Positions 11,930-23,040 of a DNA stretch of 64,000 bases are shown one piece after another; positions within the stretch are counted from its first letter, which is position 1; each line of letters starts with the position of its first letter. The stretch is from Clavaria fumosa (Eukaryota > Basidiomycota > Agaricomycetes > Agaricales > Clavariaceae), in assembly GCA_951802425.1 (NCBI GenBank), contig OX637794.1, positions 620,001 to 684,000 on the forward strand, in the 5' to 3' direction. Made by a program: the position numbers and the translations under genes. The notes under the pieces were generated by a model. That model was not told the DNA's origin. It did no database searches and was given only the letters and a program-made list of their open reading frames with translations.

Positions 11930-12085
11930 ATAGCACCGACCCGAGATAGTAGAGCGGAACTGTCTCTTTCTCCCTGGCTTGGGTTGTTGGCTTGCTTGCT
12001 GTCTCATTAGGATGCTTGGTTGTCTCTGTCTGCCCACCTCCCGCGGTTGATGCTACGCGCTGTCGCCATATGACCAGACGATCCT
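11930..12085 (+). repeat. Remnant of ADA3 intron 1 left between the reductase copies
   Basis: From about 11945 the sequence downstream of copy A (TTTCTCCCTGG, TTAGGATGCTTGG, then GCTACGCGCTGTCGCCATA) matches the first part of ADA3 intron 1 at about 14,320-14,452. Up to about 11,940 it matches the region downstream of copy B (13,930). Exon 1 of ADA3, about 380 bp in the intact copy, is missing at the join except for a few bases. So the duplicated unit once reached into ADA3, and this copy then lost exon 1. Confidence 0.8.
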
Positions 12086-12319
12086 CGTCGCAACCGATAA
12101 CCTAACTGAGTAACGCATCATCTCCTGACGCGTCTCCTGTCACAAATATACTCGAAGAGATTGCCTTACTGATGGTCTGGTTGCTCGCTTACTCTCCCCG
12201 AGGCACTATGAATAAGCACAGGCTTTCATCACCGACGAAGCACCCAATCTGCCAGGGGTTGCGGACCTACCACTGGCAAGAACACCGAGCCTTGCCCGAG
12301 TACTTGGATGAACCGGCGG

Positions 12320-12326
12320 TATAAAA
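12320..12326 (+). promoter_or_regulatory. TATA box of reductase copy B
   Basis: TATAAAA in the same CGGCGG context as copy A, about 75 bp upstream of the ATG at 12400. Confidence 0.55.
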
Positions 12327-12399
12327 TGAGCTCAGTGTTCGCCAACCACAAGGCACCTCTAGTGCACTCGAGGCATTACCCAACAACAGCCCAAGCAAC

Positions 12400-13731
12400 A
12401 TGCCTGAAATCGTTTTTGTACGTCCCATTTATCGAGTTTCATAATGCTACGTATCAAATATTTTATTGCAGGTAACCGGCGCTACTGGCTTCCTTGGGTC
12501 TCACATCGTCGACCAGCTGTTGGCGAAAGGCTACGCCGTCCGAGCGTGCGCTACCTTCTTTTCTCCACTTCTGCCGAAGCTGTCGTCTCATACCGTGCTA
12601 CCTAGGGCGGCTCGTGGTGCCAAGGCTGAGCACCTGAGGACCTTCTATGCGGACCTAGGGAAGCGCTTCGAGGTCGTGTCTATCTCTGACATCGCGAAGG
12701 ACCAGTTCCCCGACGCTCTCGAGGGTGTACATGCCGTCATCCACACCGCGTCTCCCATTGATGCGAGTAATGCCGAGGAGGCCTTGACCGTAAGCGCTCT
12801 CTCCTTGCGTAGATCCCTACGGCGAAGCTAACTTCACTTTGGCACCGTAGACAGCTATTGAAGGCACTATGAATGTTATCCTTCAAGCCGAAAAGGCTGG
12901 TGTAAAGAAGATCATCTCGACAAGCTCCATGTACGCCGTGTTGAACCCCAGGAACTCCTTTACGGACGAGGGTGCGCAATTAGAGTATGCCCCGTTTGTC
13001 ACTCATCTGGTGACGCGCCATCTCACAGACTGGAATCCCGTCACGATGGAAGAGGCACTCAGCGGCAACGCGGATGTGACGTATGCGGCGTCTAAGACAC
13101 TCTCCGAGCGCGCCGTCTGGGAGTTCGCCGACGCGCATCCCGACATCGACATCACCACGTGTAAGCCCTGTTATCCCCCACTCCCCTCCTCCCAGCCCCC
13201 TTCTGACAAACCCGAACGCGTCCGCCCTTCCTGTATGGAGCATTCGCCCCCAACTTCGCGGTGCCGACACCCAACCACGCCGCGCTCTCCACGAATGTGC
13301 TGATCCACCGGCTTCTCACACCGGACGGCGTCTTCCCGCGCATGGCGGTGCACGCCGACATCCGCGACGCCGCGCGCGCGCACGTCCTCGCGCTCACGGC
13401 GCCACCGACATCCGTCGTCGGCCGCAAGCGCATCCTCCTTTCGTCCCCGCATGCATCGGACTTTGCAGGCGCCGTGCGCCTGGTGGCGGAGAAACGCCCC
13501 GAGCTGAAGGACCGGCTCGTCGACGTCGCCAAGGCGCCGCAGTACCCGCTCTCACGGATTCCCGTCGACTTTGGGCGCATCGAGGACGTGCTCGGGATGA
13601 AGAAGGAAGAGTTTAGGACATGGGAGGAGACGGTGCTTGATACGGTTGATGCTTTGGTCAAGATTGAGGAGGGTTGGAAGAGTAAAGGATACGAAGTCGA
13701 GATTCCAATATGCAATGCTGCGAACTGGTGA
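12400..13731 (+). CDS. NAD(P)-dependent ketoreductase-like, copy B, altered splice site
   Basis: Same family as copy A, and offset from it by 1,983 bp. Exons: 12400-12417, 12472-12545, 12606-12789, 12851-13160, then 13241-13731. VTGATGFLGSHI binds the dinucleotide; the TYAAS-K pair and the HTASP motif follow. Compared with copy A, about 10 bases are missing around 13,220, and these held the AG acceptor of intron 4. The first acceptor that keeps frame is the AG at 13239-13240. Using it gives 358 residues but drops about nine residues, including the conserved PPFLYG stretch near the substrate pocket. Expression is likely from the duplicated TATA promoter; the substrate is unknown. Activity is doubtful, and the gene may be on its way to being a pseudogene. 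Confidence 0.7.
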
Positions 13732-14059
13732 TGAATAAATGTCGCATCAGACATAATTGGAGGTTCAATGTCCTCGTAGTCCGCCGTCGTTAGAGCAATC
13801 TTGACTCTTTGTTTCATCCTGCTAAGCTGCCAAATAAGGCAAGCAAAGCATGACGTTACATAATCTCAAGTGACCACACTCCTTAGCTGAGCCACACTCC
13901 TCCCCAAGGTAACTTATAGCACCGACCCGAGATAGTCGCGCTCGGTGTGCCCCGACTCGCTCTTCGTCGACGCGAGTTTGCACTCAACTCTGTGTGCCGG
14001 TCTTTGCGTCGCCCCCCCACACCATCCGCTCCCCACCCACCACCCGTATCGTTTGAATC

Positions 14060-16441
14060 ATGCTCCCGCGACTCACGAGGTACCCCACGCCACCGAGCGT
14101 CGCCTCACCGCTGTGCAAGCACCCAACGGCGGCGATGCCGCCGCTGGACGACCTCGTCGCGCTCCAGCAGCAGTTGGCCGCGGCGCAGGAGCGGTCGCTC
14201 GAGCGCGCGCGGAAGGCCGAGGACGATCTGCGCACCATCCAGGAGTCCATCCGGCGTATGAAGCAGCGGGAGAAGGGCAAGGCAAAAGCGATAGAGAACG
14301 TGAAGCGCGAGCGAGACTGTGCGTTTCTCCCTGGTTTAGGGCTGTTGGGTTGTTTGCTGACTCGCTAGGATGCTTGGCTGTTCCCCGTTCCCCCTTTGTC
14401 CGCCCGCTTCCCGCGGGGCGTGATGTCTATGCTACGCGCTGTCGCCATACGAACGTGTCTTGTCGTCCTGGTGGTATGTGTCATCCGTATCTATGCGCCG
14501 CGGAACCCGCCGCACCCGGGCTCTCGTATCCGTCACACGACATAACCACGGGAAAATGTCCGGTTGCGCCTGATTTGGACCCCTTCGCCGACTCCCACCA
14601 GTCACGCCTGTTCTCGACCATGACGAACCGAGAGCGACTAGCTTGCAAGCCGCCCCGCCAATACAGCGGCACGACTCCGTGCCGGTGGTCGCCACCCCCC
14701 GCTCCGCGTTGGACGCTCGCCGACTGTGAGTTCCCCTCCCCAGATTGTTTGTCGCTCCGTGGTTCGGGCTCGGTCTGACCCCAGACACCCAGGGGAGACG
14801 ACATCAAGAAGAAGCATAAACGGAAGCGAGATGACGACAGCGAGGCTGAACATGGTACGATTTCTGCTGTCTCGCCAGCAGCCCCTCATCTGAGCGGCTA
14901 GGGACAGACGCTCTGCGACCGAGAAAAGGGTCACTACCTCCTCAATATACTCACCCACATACGACACCGAAAGCTACGAAACTTGCCAACACTGTATCCC
15001 ATCCTCACGTGAAGGTAACGGTGTCTATTGCGAGCTGCCTACGGAGAAGCTGACCGACAACACTTGCCTGTGTCACAAGTCTCCCGCCGGGCCTGAATTC
15101 TCAGTCCCCCCAGCTGTCTCTCTTCTCCCAAGCCGACCGCCAATAGCCGCCCCACCTATCCCTGGTCCTAGTAAATCGCTGGATGTGCATGACGACTTTA
15201 GTAAGTTAAAACCGACCGGACAGCCGGTCCCCGTTGGCACATTTTACGCCAGCATCGAGCCGTGGTTACGAGGCGTCAAAGAGGAGGACGTGGGGTTTCT
15301 GGAATGGCGCCTAGACGAGGTCGAGCCCTTCGTCATGCCGAAACTTGGAAGACATTACTTGGACGCGTGGGAGGAGGAAGACACGAAGCTCTATGGCGCC
15401 TCTCTTCCGGGCTTCCCGTCCGGCCGGACGGGCGGCGGCGCCGGGGGCAGCAGCAGCAAGGAGCACGTATCAACTGTTGCGCCGCAGCCGAACTGGGAGT
15501 CGGCGACGCTGGCGGAACCGGACCTGCTCACGGAGGAGAAAGGCCATGGGCCGTTGACGGAGCGGCTGATCAGTGCGCTGCTGCCGATGCCGGACATGAC
15601 CGTGTGGAAAGGCGTGAAGGCTGCGGAGGACGCGATGGAGGGGAGGCCGAGCGGCAGCGCCTCCGCTGCTGCGAAGAAGGAGAAGATGAACGTGGGCGAT
15701 TTGGAGGAGAGGATAAGGGACACGATGAAATTTCATGGGCTTTTGGACGCGATGGTATGGGGTTTTCTCCTCTCAGTCTTATTCGGGACTAAGGGTCACT
15801 GGTGATGATGTGTGGATGAAAAGCCTGATTATACCGCGAAAGTGGATGATCCAATAGCCACTGCCCTGCGACACGCACAGCAAGAGCTGCGGACCGTAAT
15901 GGCGACTAACAACGCCAGAAAAGCACGGCTTCTTGCTGTCGCACGCGATCGAATGGCCTGCCAGGAATATGTGGAGCTGCGCGATTCTTTGGACAAGAAT
16001 ATCGTAAGCATGTATACCAAGTTACAGAAGAAGGATCTGCCGAAGGCGAACAAGAAAAAGAAACACAAAACGGATGGGACGGGGAAGACTAACGGGCGAG
16101 ACGCAAATGGGCTAGCGGCCCCCTTGCCCAACCCTGCGTCGTTGGGGTTCGGGCCGGACGAAGAACACAAATTGGTGGTCAACGATGCGCTGTATCAGCT
16201 AACGAAGACGAGGAGAGAGTGGGTCGATTTGGTTGGAGACACGTTTGCGGAGCGGAATCGGGAAACGCCAGGGAGGATATGGGGGATACCGCAGGAGAGT
16301 GTGTACGGTGGGATTGAAGAGGATATTGAGAGGGAGATGCAGAAATCCATTATCACCCCGCGGAATCCTGATGTCCGTCTCGATGTTCCCAGACGGACTG
16401 GCGCAAAAGGGAAGGAGAAAGCGATAGAGGATATTTCATAG
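14060..16441 (+). CDS. NGG1: SAGA/ADA histone acetyltransferase subunit Ada3
   Basis: Subunit of the SAGA-type histone acetyltransferase module (with Gcn5 and Ada2), acting in the nucleus. Exons: 14060-14318, 14602-14725, 14793-14854, 14902-15014, 15080-15754, 15824-16441; they sum to 616 codons. The N terminus is a charged coiled coil, followed by a basic KKKHKRKRDDD segment that looks like a nuclear localisation signal. The C-terminal half is the Ada3 domain: PTGQPVPVGTFY, then DDPIATALRHAQQEL, then a long basic helix. Intron 1 is unusually long for this window (283 nt) and its first part was copied into the neighbouring duplication. The last acceptor (GAAAAG at 15823) has a weak pyrimidine tract but joins LLDAM to PDYTAK in frame. 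A second ATG lies at about 14135. The family is clear; the exact start is less so. Confidence 0.88.
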
Positions 16442-16537
16442 CCTTGGGTTTCTTATCATCTTTCCCTTGTCATTCCCATTTGGGTTACACAACGATATCG
16501 CAAAGACGCAACTAATTGTATTGTGATGTTCATTTCA

Positions 16538-17343
16538 TTATCCTCGGGCCCTGCTCGCATCCCTCTTGTGCCTTTTCCTCTTCTTCTCTTGTTTCACCAC
16601 CGGGGTGCGAACATCTCCAAAATCTGGACCTACGCTGGGTTGGATGACTGACTCAGAACCGATGGGTAGAAATTTGTGTTTGAGCATTTCGTCGGGGTAA
16701 GAGAATCGCGGAGCGCTTTGCATCTTCGCGGGCTCTGTAATAGGAGGATCCGTGATAGGTATTGCAGGTGAAGAAGAAACGATGAGGTATCGAGACACGG
16801 GAACCGGGGCTGGAGGGGGGTTGGTTATTGAGAATGGACGACTCCTGATGCGGCATCAAATCGGAACCTTGCCTTTGTAGAGTTTCCCATGTTTAGCTCG
16901 TCGGGGGAGGAGACAAGAGATGGTCCGCATTTCCTCTGCGCCAACTGCGCTGTCCGCACCCGCTTCGATGGACCATACATCATAGGTTGCTTGTTTGCGT
17001 GTGAGGGTACCAGAAGGAGAGGACGAGGTGAGCTCGATGTTTTCCAGGTGGTTAGACTTCAGCTGGACGATCCCATTATTAATTAATCGCGAGAGCGCAG
17101 AAGAATAAGCAAAGCGAGGGTGCTGACCTCGTGCGGGGCTCTTATCAGCCACAATTCGAGGTCTGGATCGTTCTTCACCGCATCCCAGTCGAATTCAGCG
17201 CAGTCCACGTCGTGATCTGCCAGACCGTACGCGTTTGGAGGTTCGTAAGCCCAATGTGGGTTTTTGCCCTCGTTTTTCGCGTGCTCGTTGCCATGCTTGA
17301 CTCTTTTTTTACCCTTGATTCTCCGTGCAGGATCACCTGACAT
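16538..17343 (-). CDS. RNA polymerase I subunit RPA34.5-like protein
   Basis: Exons on the minus strand: 17343-17128, 17062-16873, 16809-16538 (225 residues). A basic N terminus is followed by FDWDAVKNDPDLELWLIRAP, the kind of segment that opens the RPA34.5/CAST family, then HLENIEL and a SRYLIVSS strand, and a Lys/Arg-rich tail. RPA34.5 pairs with RPA49 on Pol I to help initiation and elongation of rRNA genes. Intron 2 (16872-16810) is only in frame with a GC donor (AAAG|GCAAGG), a GC-AG intron. The family call rests on pattern recall, not a search. Divergent to the kinase gene, with 330 bp between the starts. Confidence 0.6.
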
Positions 17344-17673
17344 TGTTACCGACGACGACGAACGACGACCACGACCACGACGAAAACGCTGTGCTCTTAG
17401 AGACGCGCTTATTATGACTCACGTGATGATGCATTGAGGCGGAGTATGAATGAACCCAGCTCTTTTGGAGTCATTCACTGCGCAAGACTGCAAGAATTTT
17501 GTACCGCTGCTTTTTCGTCATCGTCGTCGTCGTTGTCGTCGTCGTCGTTTATGGCGAGCACATAACGCCCTCCAAATGCACAGCAAGTGAAGAACCCGCC
17601 CTCCTCTGAACGACATTTTACCCCCCCCCCCCTTTCCCGCTCACCGGCTCCACCATTCCCCTGGGCATCCCCT

Positions 17674-19635
17674 ATGGCGACCTCAATGACTACGCCCGTC
17701 GAACCCCTGCGATCCCCCCTGTCTTCGATTCCCTCCTCTCCTCGCTCTTCCAAGTCCCTCCTTTCAGCTTCGTCTTCCAGCTTCTCAGACGCTTCTAGCC
17801 TTGCCTCAGTTTCTCCCTCTTCCTTATCCCCTTTCTCAACTCCAGCACCGTCTATCTCGAGCAAGACAAACGCTTTCTTTGCCTCCCCTTTCTCCACCCG
17901 TCCACCCTCACCTCTGCCCCAAGACACCCCCACACCGACACATAACAGACGGCATGACAACGACCCCCACGTCGAAACACATTCTTTGCTCAACGCTCAC
18001 TTCACCCAAGCTCAGGCGAATAAGGTCCTAGCCCGTCTCTTCCCATCCCGCTACAAGTCCGAAGGGAATACCAACTCCCGTCGGGAATTCCCGCAGCTCA
18101 ATATCCACCTTGATTCTAGACCCAATCCCTTATCCGCGAAATTTGCCGCAACCGATGATCCCGATCCGCTCAACCCCAGATCGGCCGACCCGCCCTTATC
18201 TCTGTCTGAGGCGCCGGCTTCCACTCACACACCAGGGCCTGGCACAAATATTGCCTCTGTTGACGTGTGTCTTTCCCTTGTCAAGTCCCTTGGTCAGGGC
18301 ACTTTCTCCAGCGTTTGGCTGGCGGAAGACAAGTCCGCCGCACCGCTCGCCCCCCGCTTGTCCGATAATCTATTAAAGAGGTCCAACAACGCGGCAGGAG
18401 CGAAATTGCTCAGTCCCCATCCCCCTGCGAAAACTACTAGCGATCGCGATGGGGCCAGGTTCGTCGCGGTCAAGTTGACTCCACGTTTACCCGCCGCTGA
18501 AGACGGGAACCGGACGAAACTGAGCTTCGTGCGAGAGGTCGAAATTCTTCGTGTTGGTGCTTCTGTCTTTCCCGCGCCTGATTGACTGACTTGCAATCAG
18601 CACATTGTCCACCCGCACATCACCCCGCTTCTGGCGCACCTCACCACACCGACGCACTTTGTGCTTGTACTTCCCTATATGCCGGGTGGTGACCTGCTGG
18701 GCCTCGTGAATAATGATTCTGCGGATGCCAAGATCACCGAGGGAATTATGAAGCGGATGACACGTGAGCTACTTAGCGCGGTGGCGTGGATGCACAGTGT
18801 TGGCATTGTGCATCGTGATATTAAGCTCGAGAGTACGTGTTGCCTCGAACGCGTGCTCGTACGACGCTGATTTTTGCCCCAAACCGTGTCAAATCAAACG
18901 TCTACACTACCCGCAGATATACTGCTCTCCTCGCCGATGCCGTGGACGCACGTTCCAAGCCAGATGATCATGCTCACGGATTTCGGGCTGTCGCGTTTCA
19001 TCGACCCCGCGAACCCGTGGCTCACGACCCGCTGCGGATCTGAGGCGTACGCTGCGCCGGAGCTCGTCGTCTCTCGCGGGGACGGCGAAGGATATGACGG
19101 GCGCGACACGGATGCGTGGGCGTGTGGCGTCGTGATGTACGCTTTGGCATGTCGACAGCTACCGTTTGGCGAAGGACCCGGAGAGGTGCATCCTGGGTGC
19201 ATCGGGCGTGAGGCACCTGCGGGGCGTGTGACCGCGCGTGGCGGAATGACGCCGGCATGGAGGAAGGGCCAGCGGGAGCGCGAGGCGCGCCGTGTGTGGT
19301 TGGGCAGGATCGCAAAGGGCGAGTGGTCATGGCCCGAGGCGCGCCAGGCAGGAGGTGTCGGGCCTGGGTCTGGGTCTGGGTCTTCATCTGACGAGCCGGA
19401 TACCACACCGAGGTTGGGTGGGACAGGCTGCAAGGCTGGGGAGCTGGTGCGCTGTGCTGGGCTGAGGCGAGTGGTCGGGCGCTTGTTGGTGAGGGATCCT
19501 AGGGCGAGGGCGAGGGTCGCGGAGGTGCTGGAGGATGAATGGGTGCGGGGTGGGAGCAGCGGCGAGATGGATGGCAAAGGGCAACTGGTGAACAGTGAAA
19601 CTATTGGGAGTGTCGTGCGAGAGGAGGTGGAATGA
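17674..19635 (+). CDS. Serine/threonine protein kinase
   Basis: Exons 17674-18552, 18601-18832, 18917-19635 (609 residues). About 190 residues of Ser/Pro-rich, probably disordered N terminus precede the kinase domain. Catalytic features in order: glycine loop GQGTFSSVW, VAVK lysine, an E in the C-helix, HRDIKLEN, DFGLS, and YAAPEL. Two insertions stand out: about 55 residues between the glycine loop and VAVK, and a Gly/Ser-rich stretch in the C lobe after the helix bearing DTDAWACGV. All catalytic residues are present, so it should be active. It looks CAMK-like by its activation segment, but I cannot place it in a named subfamily. Translation from GTG 17587 is open but the ATG at 17674 is the plausible start. 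Confidence 0.8.
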
Positions 19636-21630
19636 TGGTTAGGCACCTGCCCCGCCCCCCACCCCCCCACTTTCTTTTTAACTTTTCCCTGAAGGACCGC
19701 CTCCTCGGCGCCAAATTTTGCTACGTGAAACAACTGGGAAGATATCGAAAACGAAAAAAGCGCCATACCTCCGGCTACCCCCGCGATTATTTTGTTTGCG
19801 GTATGTAAACGTATTTCATCGGGCCTTTCCTGGATCACCCCCTGTTTTTTGGCGGTCTTATGTCTCTTCCTTATTTCTCTGGTCTTTATGCTCCGCCAGT
19901 GTGTGTAACACGAAGGTGTACAAAGTGTACTTAAGACACAAAGAGCAATACTAACTAAACCCCTCCCCCTCATAAATTTTAGAGTATTTTACTACGCATG
20001 CCGTATACCTTGATAGAAATTTAACTGTTTGGTCTCGTCCGTTTGGCGGATTATTGGGTGATTGGATGCGATATGAATCCCCGTGTCGACCTCGGCTGAT
20101 ACAGTATTTAGGCCGTCGCAAGGAGATGACCCTCGTAAGCCGCACTGTATACAATCAAGCTATCGTCGAGCTACATCGCTGGTAAGTCTTGGCCACTTTC
20201 TTGTTAGGATCCACACGATTTAACCAAGATCTTAGCTCAGTTCAACGAACTGGTGTTTCCCCTCTTTGCCAGGTTCTAATGCGAAGGCCATCAGCTCTTC
20301 TTCAACTCGCGTTTCGCAACTCGAGTTACACCGTGAGACTGGTTGATATCTCGTCGTCTTCCTCTTGCTGGTTCCTTGGTCGGGCATGAAGTTTCCCCAT
20401 CGTCGCGCTACCGGACGTTGCCAACGGCCTACACTCCCACGAAGCAATTAAGCATCCCCTGGTGACTTACGCCGAGGCGAGCCGAGAGAAATGCGCTGGT
20501 GCTCGTGCTGAAGCTCCATCTTTCCGGTCGGCGTGTGTCTGTCTCCCTGCCAAAGTACAGCTTCCGTCGTCCGTTCCTACGTCGTCTTCTAATTCATCTG
20601 CCTCAACTCCCACCTCACTCTATTCTCCGAAATTCATCCTCATGGCCCTGGCGCGCAAAACTCATCGGCGTGTTGGCCTCTACTTGCCGTCCTTTCGGCG
20701 TATGGAAAGCTCGCCGACGCACGGTAAGTGTGCGCGCGTGTGTGTGACGAACTCACAGCAAGCAATGTAGGAATGGAATGCTAAGGCTCCACTCCATCTT
20801 ATTATGCATCGTCAAGGGAGCAAACTTTTTATTTCCTTTTTACGTCATTCCTTTGTGGCTTTCCGCGCAAGGTCCAAGTCCAAGTGTTCATAGTGTCTCA
20901 TCATCAGGAGCTATGAAACGCAGTAACCGTGCCGTGGAAGCGAAGCGAACTAATCTCGTCAAGTCATATCAACTTTTACATGAATCATTCACTCTATGGC
21001 TGTTGTTTATATACACTTATCCGTAGTCAGAGAGCACAGAGAACACAGGAAAGCCATACCCAACTCTTTTACTGTATTGCTAGCCGCAATTATTGAATAG
21101 CCGACACCGCCTGTTACGGGAACAGGGAGGAGATGTAAATAAAATGATTTGGTGATTGTGTATGTGTATTTGTGTCTCGCCACAGCTGTCGTCGACAACC
21201 ACCTTGAGGCATCACAGAAGTGCTTGTGGTCTCTTCAGCCTTGCTTCGCTCATTCATCCTCGCCTTTTTTTAACCGTACGCTCGCTGCTGTCGCTTCATC
21301 TGAGGTACCACCTTCAATTGACTCGCCCAATCTGTACTGCTACATCCAGGCCCTTTATCTAGAAGAGGTCTACGCTTAGGAAGTTTGGCAGCACTCAATA
21401 TTCTTGCAATTATCAAGGGTTTTCAGGCTGTGTCTCTTACTTCTTTTTTCTCCCTCTTGTGAGTTTATCATTGCAAATTGCTTGTGCATTCCATCGTAGC
21501 CCGGATACAGCCAACTTCGGATGGTATTCGGGCTTCGGTGGGGCACACAATTCTCTGAGTAACCTGTTGCAAGGTCCACTCACTCGTGGTTTCTCCAATT
21601 CGTGACTTGTTCTAGATAGACTACTGAGTC
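19636..21630. other. Intergenic region, CDC42 upstream and leader
   Basis: Two kilobases with no convincing coding exon. Pyrimidine-rich stretches (for example about 20,560-20,640) and several donor/acceptor-like sites suggest promoter and a spliced 5' leader of CDC42, but nothing firm can be assigned. Confidence 0.4.
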
Positions 21631-22410
21631 ATGCAAACAATCAAATGTGTAGTGGTTGGGGATGGTGCTGTGGGCAAGGTGAGTTTGCCTGATCTCGCCG
21701 TTGCGCATGCATTGATGGTCTTCTTGAGACATGTCTATTGATCTCGTACACGACGAACAAATTCCCAAGTGAATACGTTCCGACGGTATGGTCACGATGC
21801 CGTTCTGCCACGTCCTTACAAACATGCAACAATTAGGTTTTCGATAACTATGCGGTGACAGTGATGATCGGAGAAGACCCGTACACCTTGGGCTTATTTG
21901 ATACAGCTGGTGTGTACATAGGACATTTGTCATTTTTGTCCGTTAACGCGTTTATAGGTCAGGAAGATTATGATCGTCTTCGCCCCTTATCTTATCCGCA
22001 GACGGACGTTTTTCTGGTTTGTTTCAGCGTGACATCCCCAGCCTCCTTTGAGAACGTTAAGGAAAAATGGTTTCCGGAAGTCCACCACCATTGCCCAGGC
22101 GTGCCCTGCCTCATCGTTGGCACGCAAGTCGATTTAAGAGATGACTCGCAGGTGATCGAGAAGTTAGCGAGGCAGAAGCAGAGGCCAGTGACTATGGAGC
22201 AGGGAGAGAGACTCGCACGGGAGTTGGGGGCGGTCAGATATGTCGAATGCTCGGCGCTCACTCAAAAGGGCCTCAAGAATGTGTTCGACGAGGTGAGAGC
22301 AACTTTTTTTGGCTTTCGTCGGGTCGATTGAAACGAGATATCCTCAGGCTATTGTGGCTGCTCTGGAGCCCCCCGTCCTCAAAAGAAAAACAAAATGTGT
22401 CATTATCTGA
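21631..22410 (+). CDS. CDC42: Rho-family GTPase Cdc42
   Basis: Controls polarised growth, actin and septation at the plasma membrane. Five exons: 21631-21678, 21729-21785, 21837-21909, 21958-22292, 22348-22410, giving exactly 191 residues, the usual Cdc42 length. P-loop GDGAVGK near residue 10, effector region [17 protein letters not shown], switch [15 protein letters not shown], and the Rho-type insert are intact. The tail is Lys/Arg-rich and ends CVII, a CaaX box for prenylation. Intron 1 interrupts the P-loop after GK. Nothing looks damaged. Confidence 0.97.
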
Positions 22411-23040
22411 ACCTAGCTGCCACTACGTCACCAGTCCCCCCACCATCACGACGCCTTTGTGTTTCCATGTCTCCCCCTGCCAACTATATATCCGTTTAGC
22501 GCCATCATCTTGCCCACTCCCGTATGCTGCCTCTTCAGCTCATTACATTCGTTGGCTACCCCCGGAGCGTCGTCGATTCGTTCATGGGTTTTCCTCCTTT
22601 CACTCCTTACTCTTTGACCGTCACGCTCCGCCTTCCCCTTTTCGTAGTCCATTCTACAGTAGCAGGACTTGGTACTGCATGGTAATGCCAATGGGCCGTT
22701 ATTCGGGTCAAAGTAATGCGACATTTGTGCTATCAATGCACTCGCTGGTAATATTGAGCGTTGCTGGTTTTCAGTGAAACACTGGAAGTGCAGGGTTTTT
22801 TTTTCGCATGGAGTATAGTGAAATCACTTAGATTACTCAAGTTGTCAGAAATGAAATCAGATGTACTACCAACGTGTCATCTTTTCCATACTATGGACGA
22901 CGTCCATCACTGACGGCGGATTACAAGTTTGGCATCCATATGAAAGTGTTCAGATATACAGAAGAGACCAGGGTCGTGGATCAACCCGGATTCAACAGAC
23001 AGATCTTACTGTAACGAGAAAGCAGCATGTACAATTATGA
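22411..23040. other. Convergent intergenic region CDC42/HOS2
   Basis: 3' flanks of two convergent genes. No coding potential beyond short chance ORFs. Confidence 0.4.

Noticed and set aside
13945..14778. Plus-strand ORF of 277 residues across the ADA3 start
   Set aside because: It runs through ADA3 exon 1, intron 1 and exon 2 in another frame and has only low-complexity Arg/Pro content.
18894..19973. Minus-strand ORF of 359 residues opposite the kinase
   Set aside because: It is antisense to a clear kinase domain and is an effect of GC-rich codons; it has no domain of its own.
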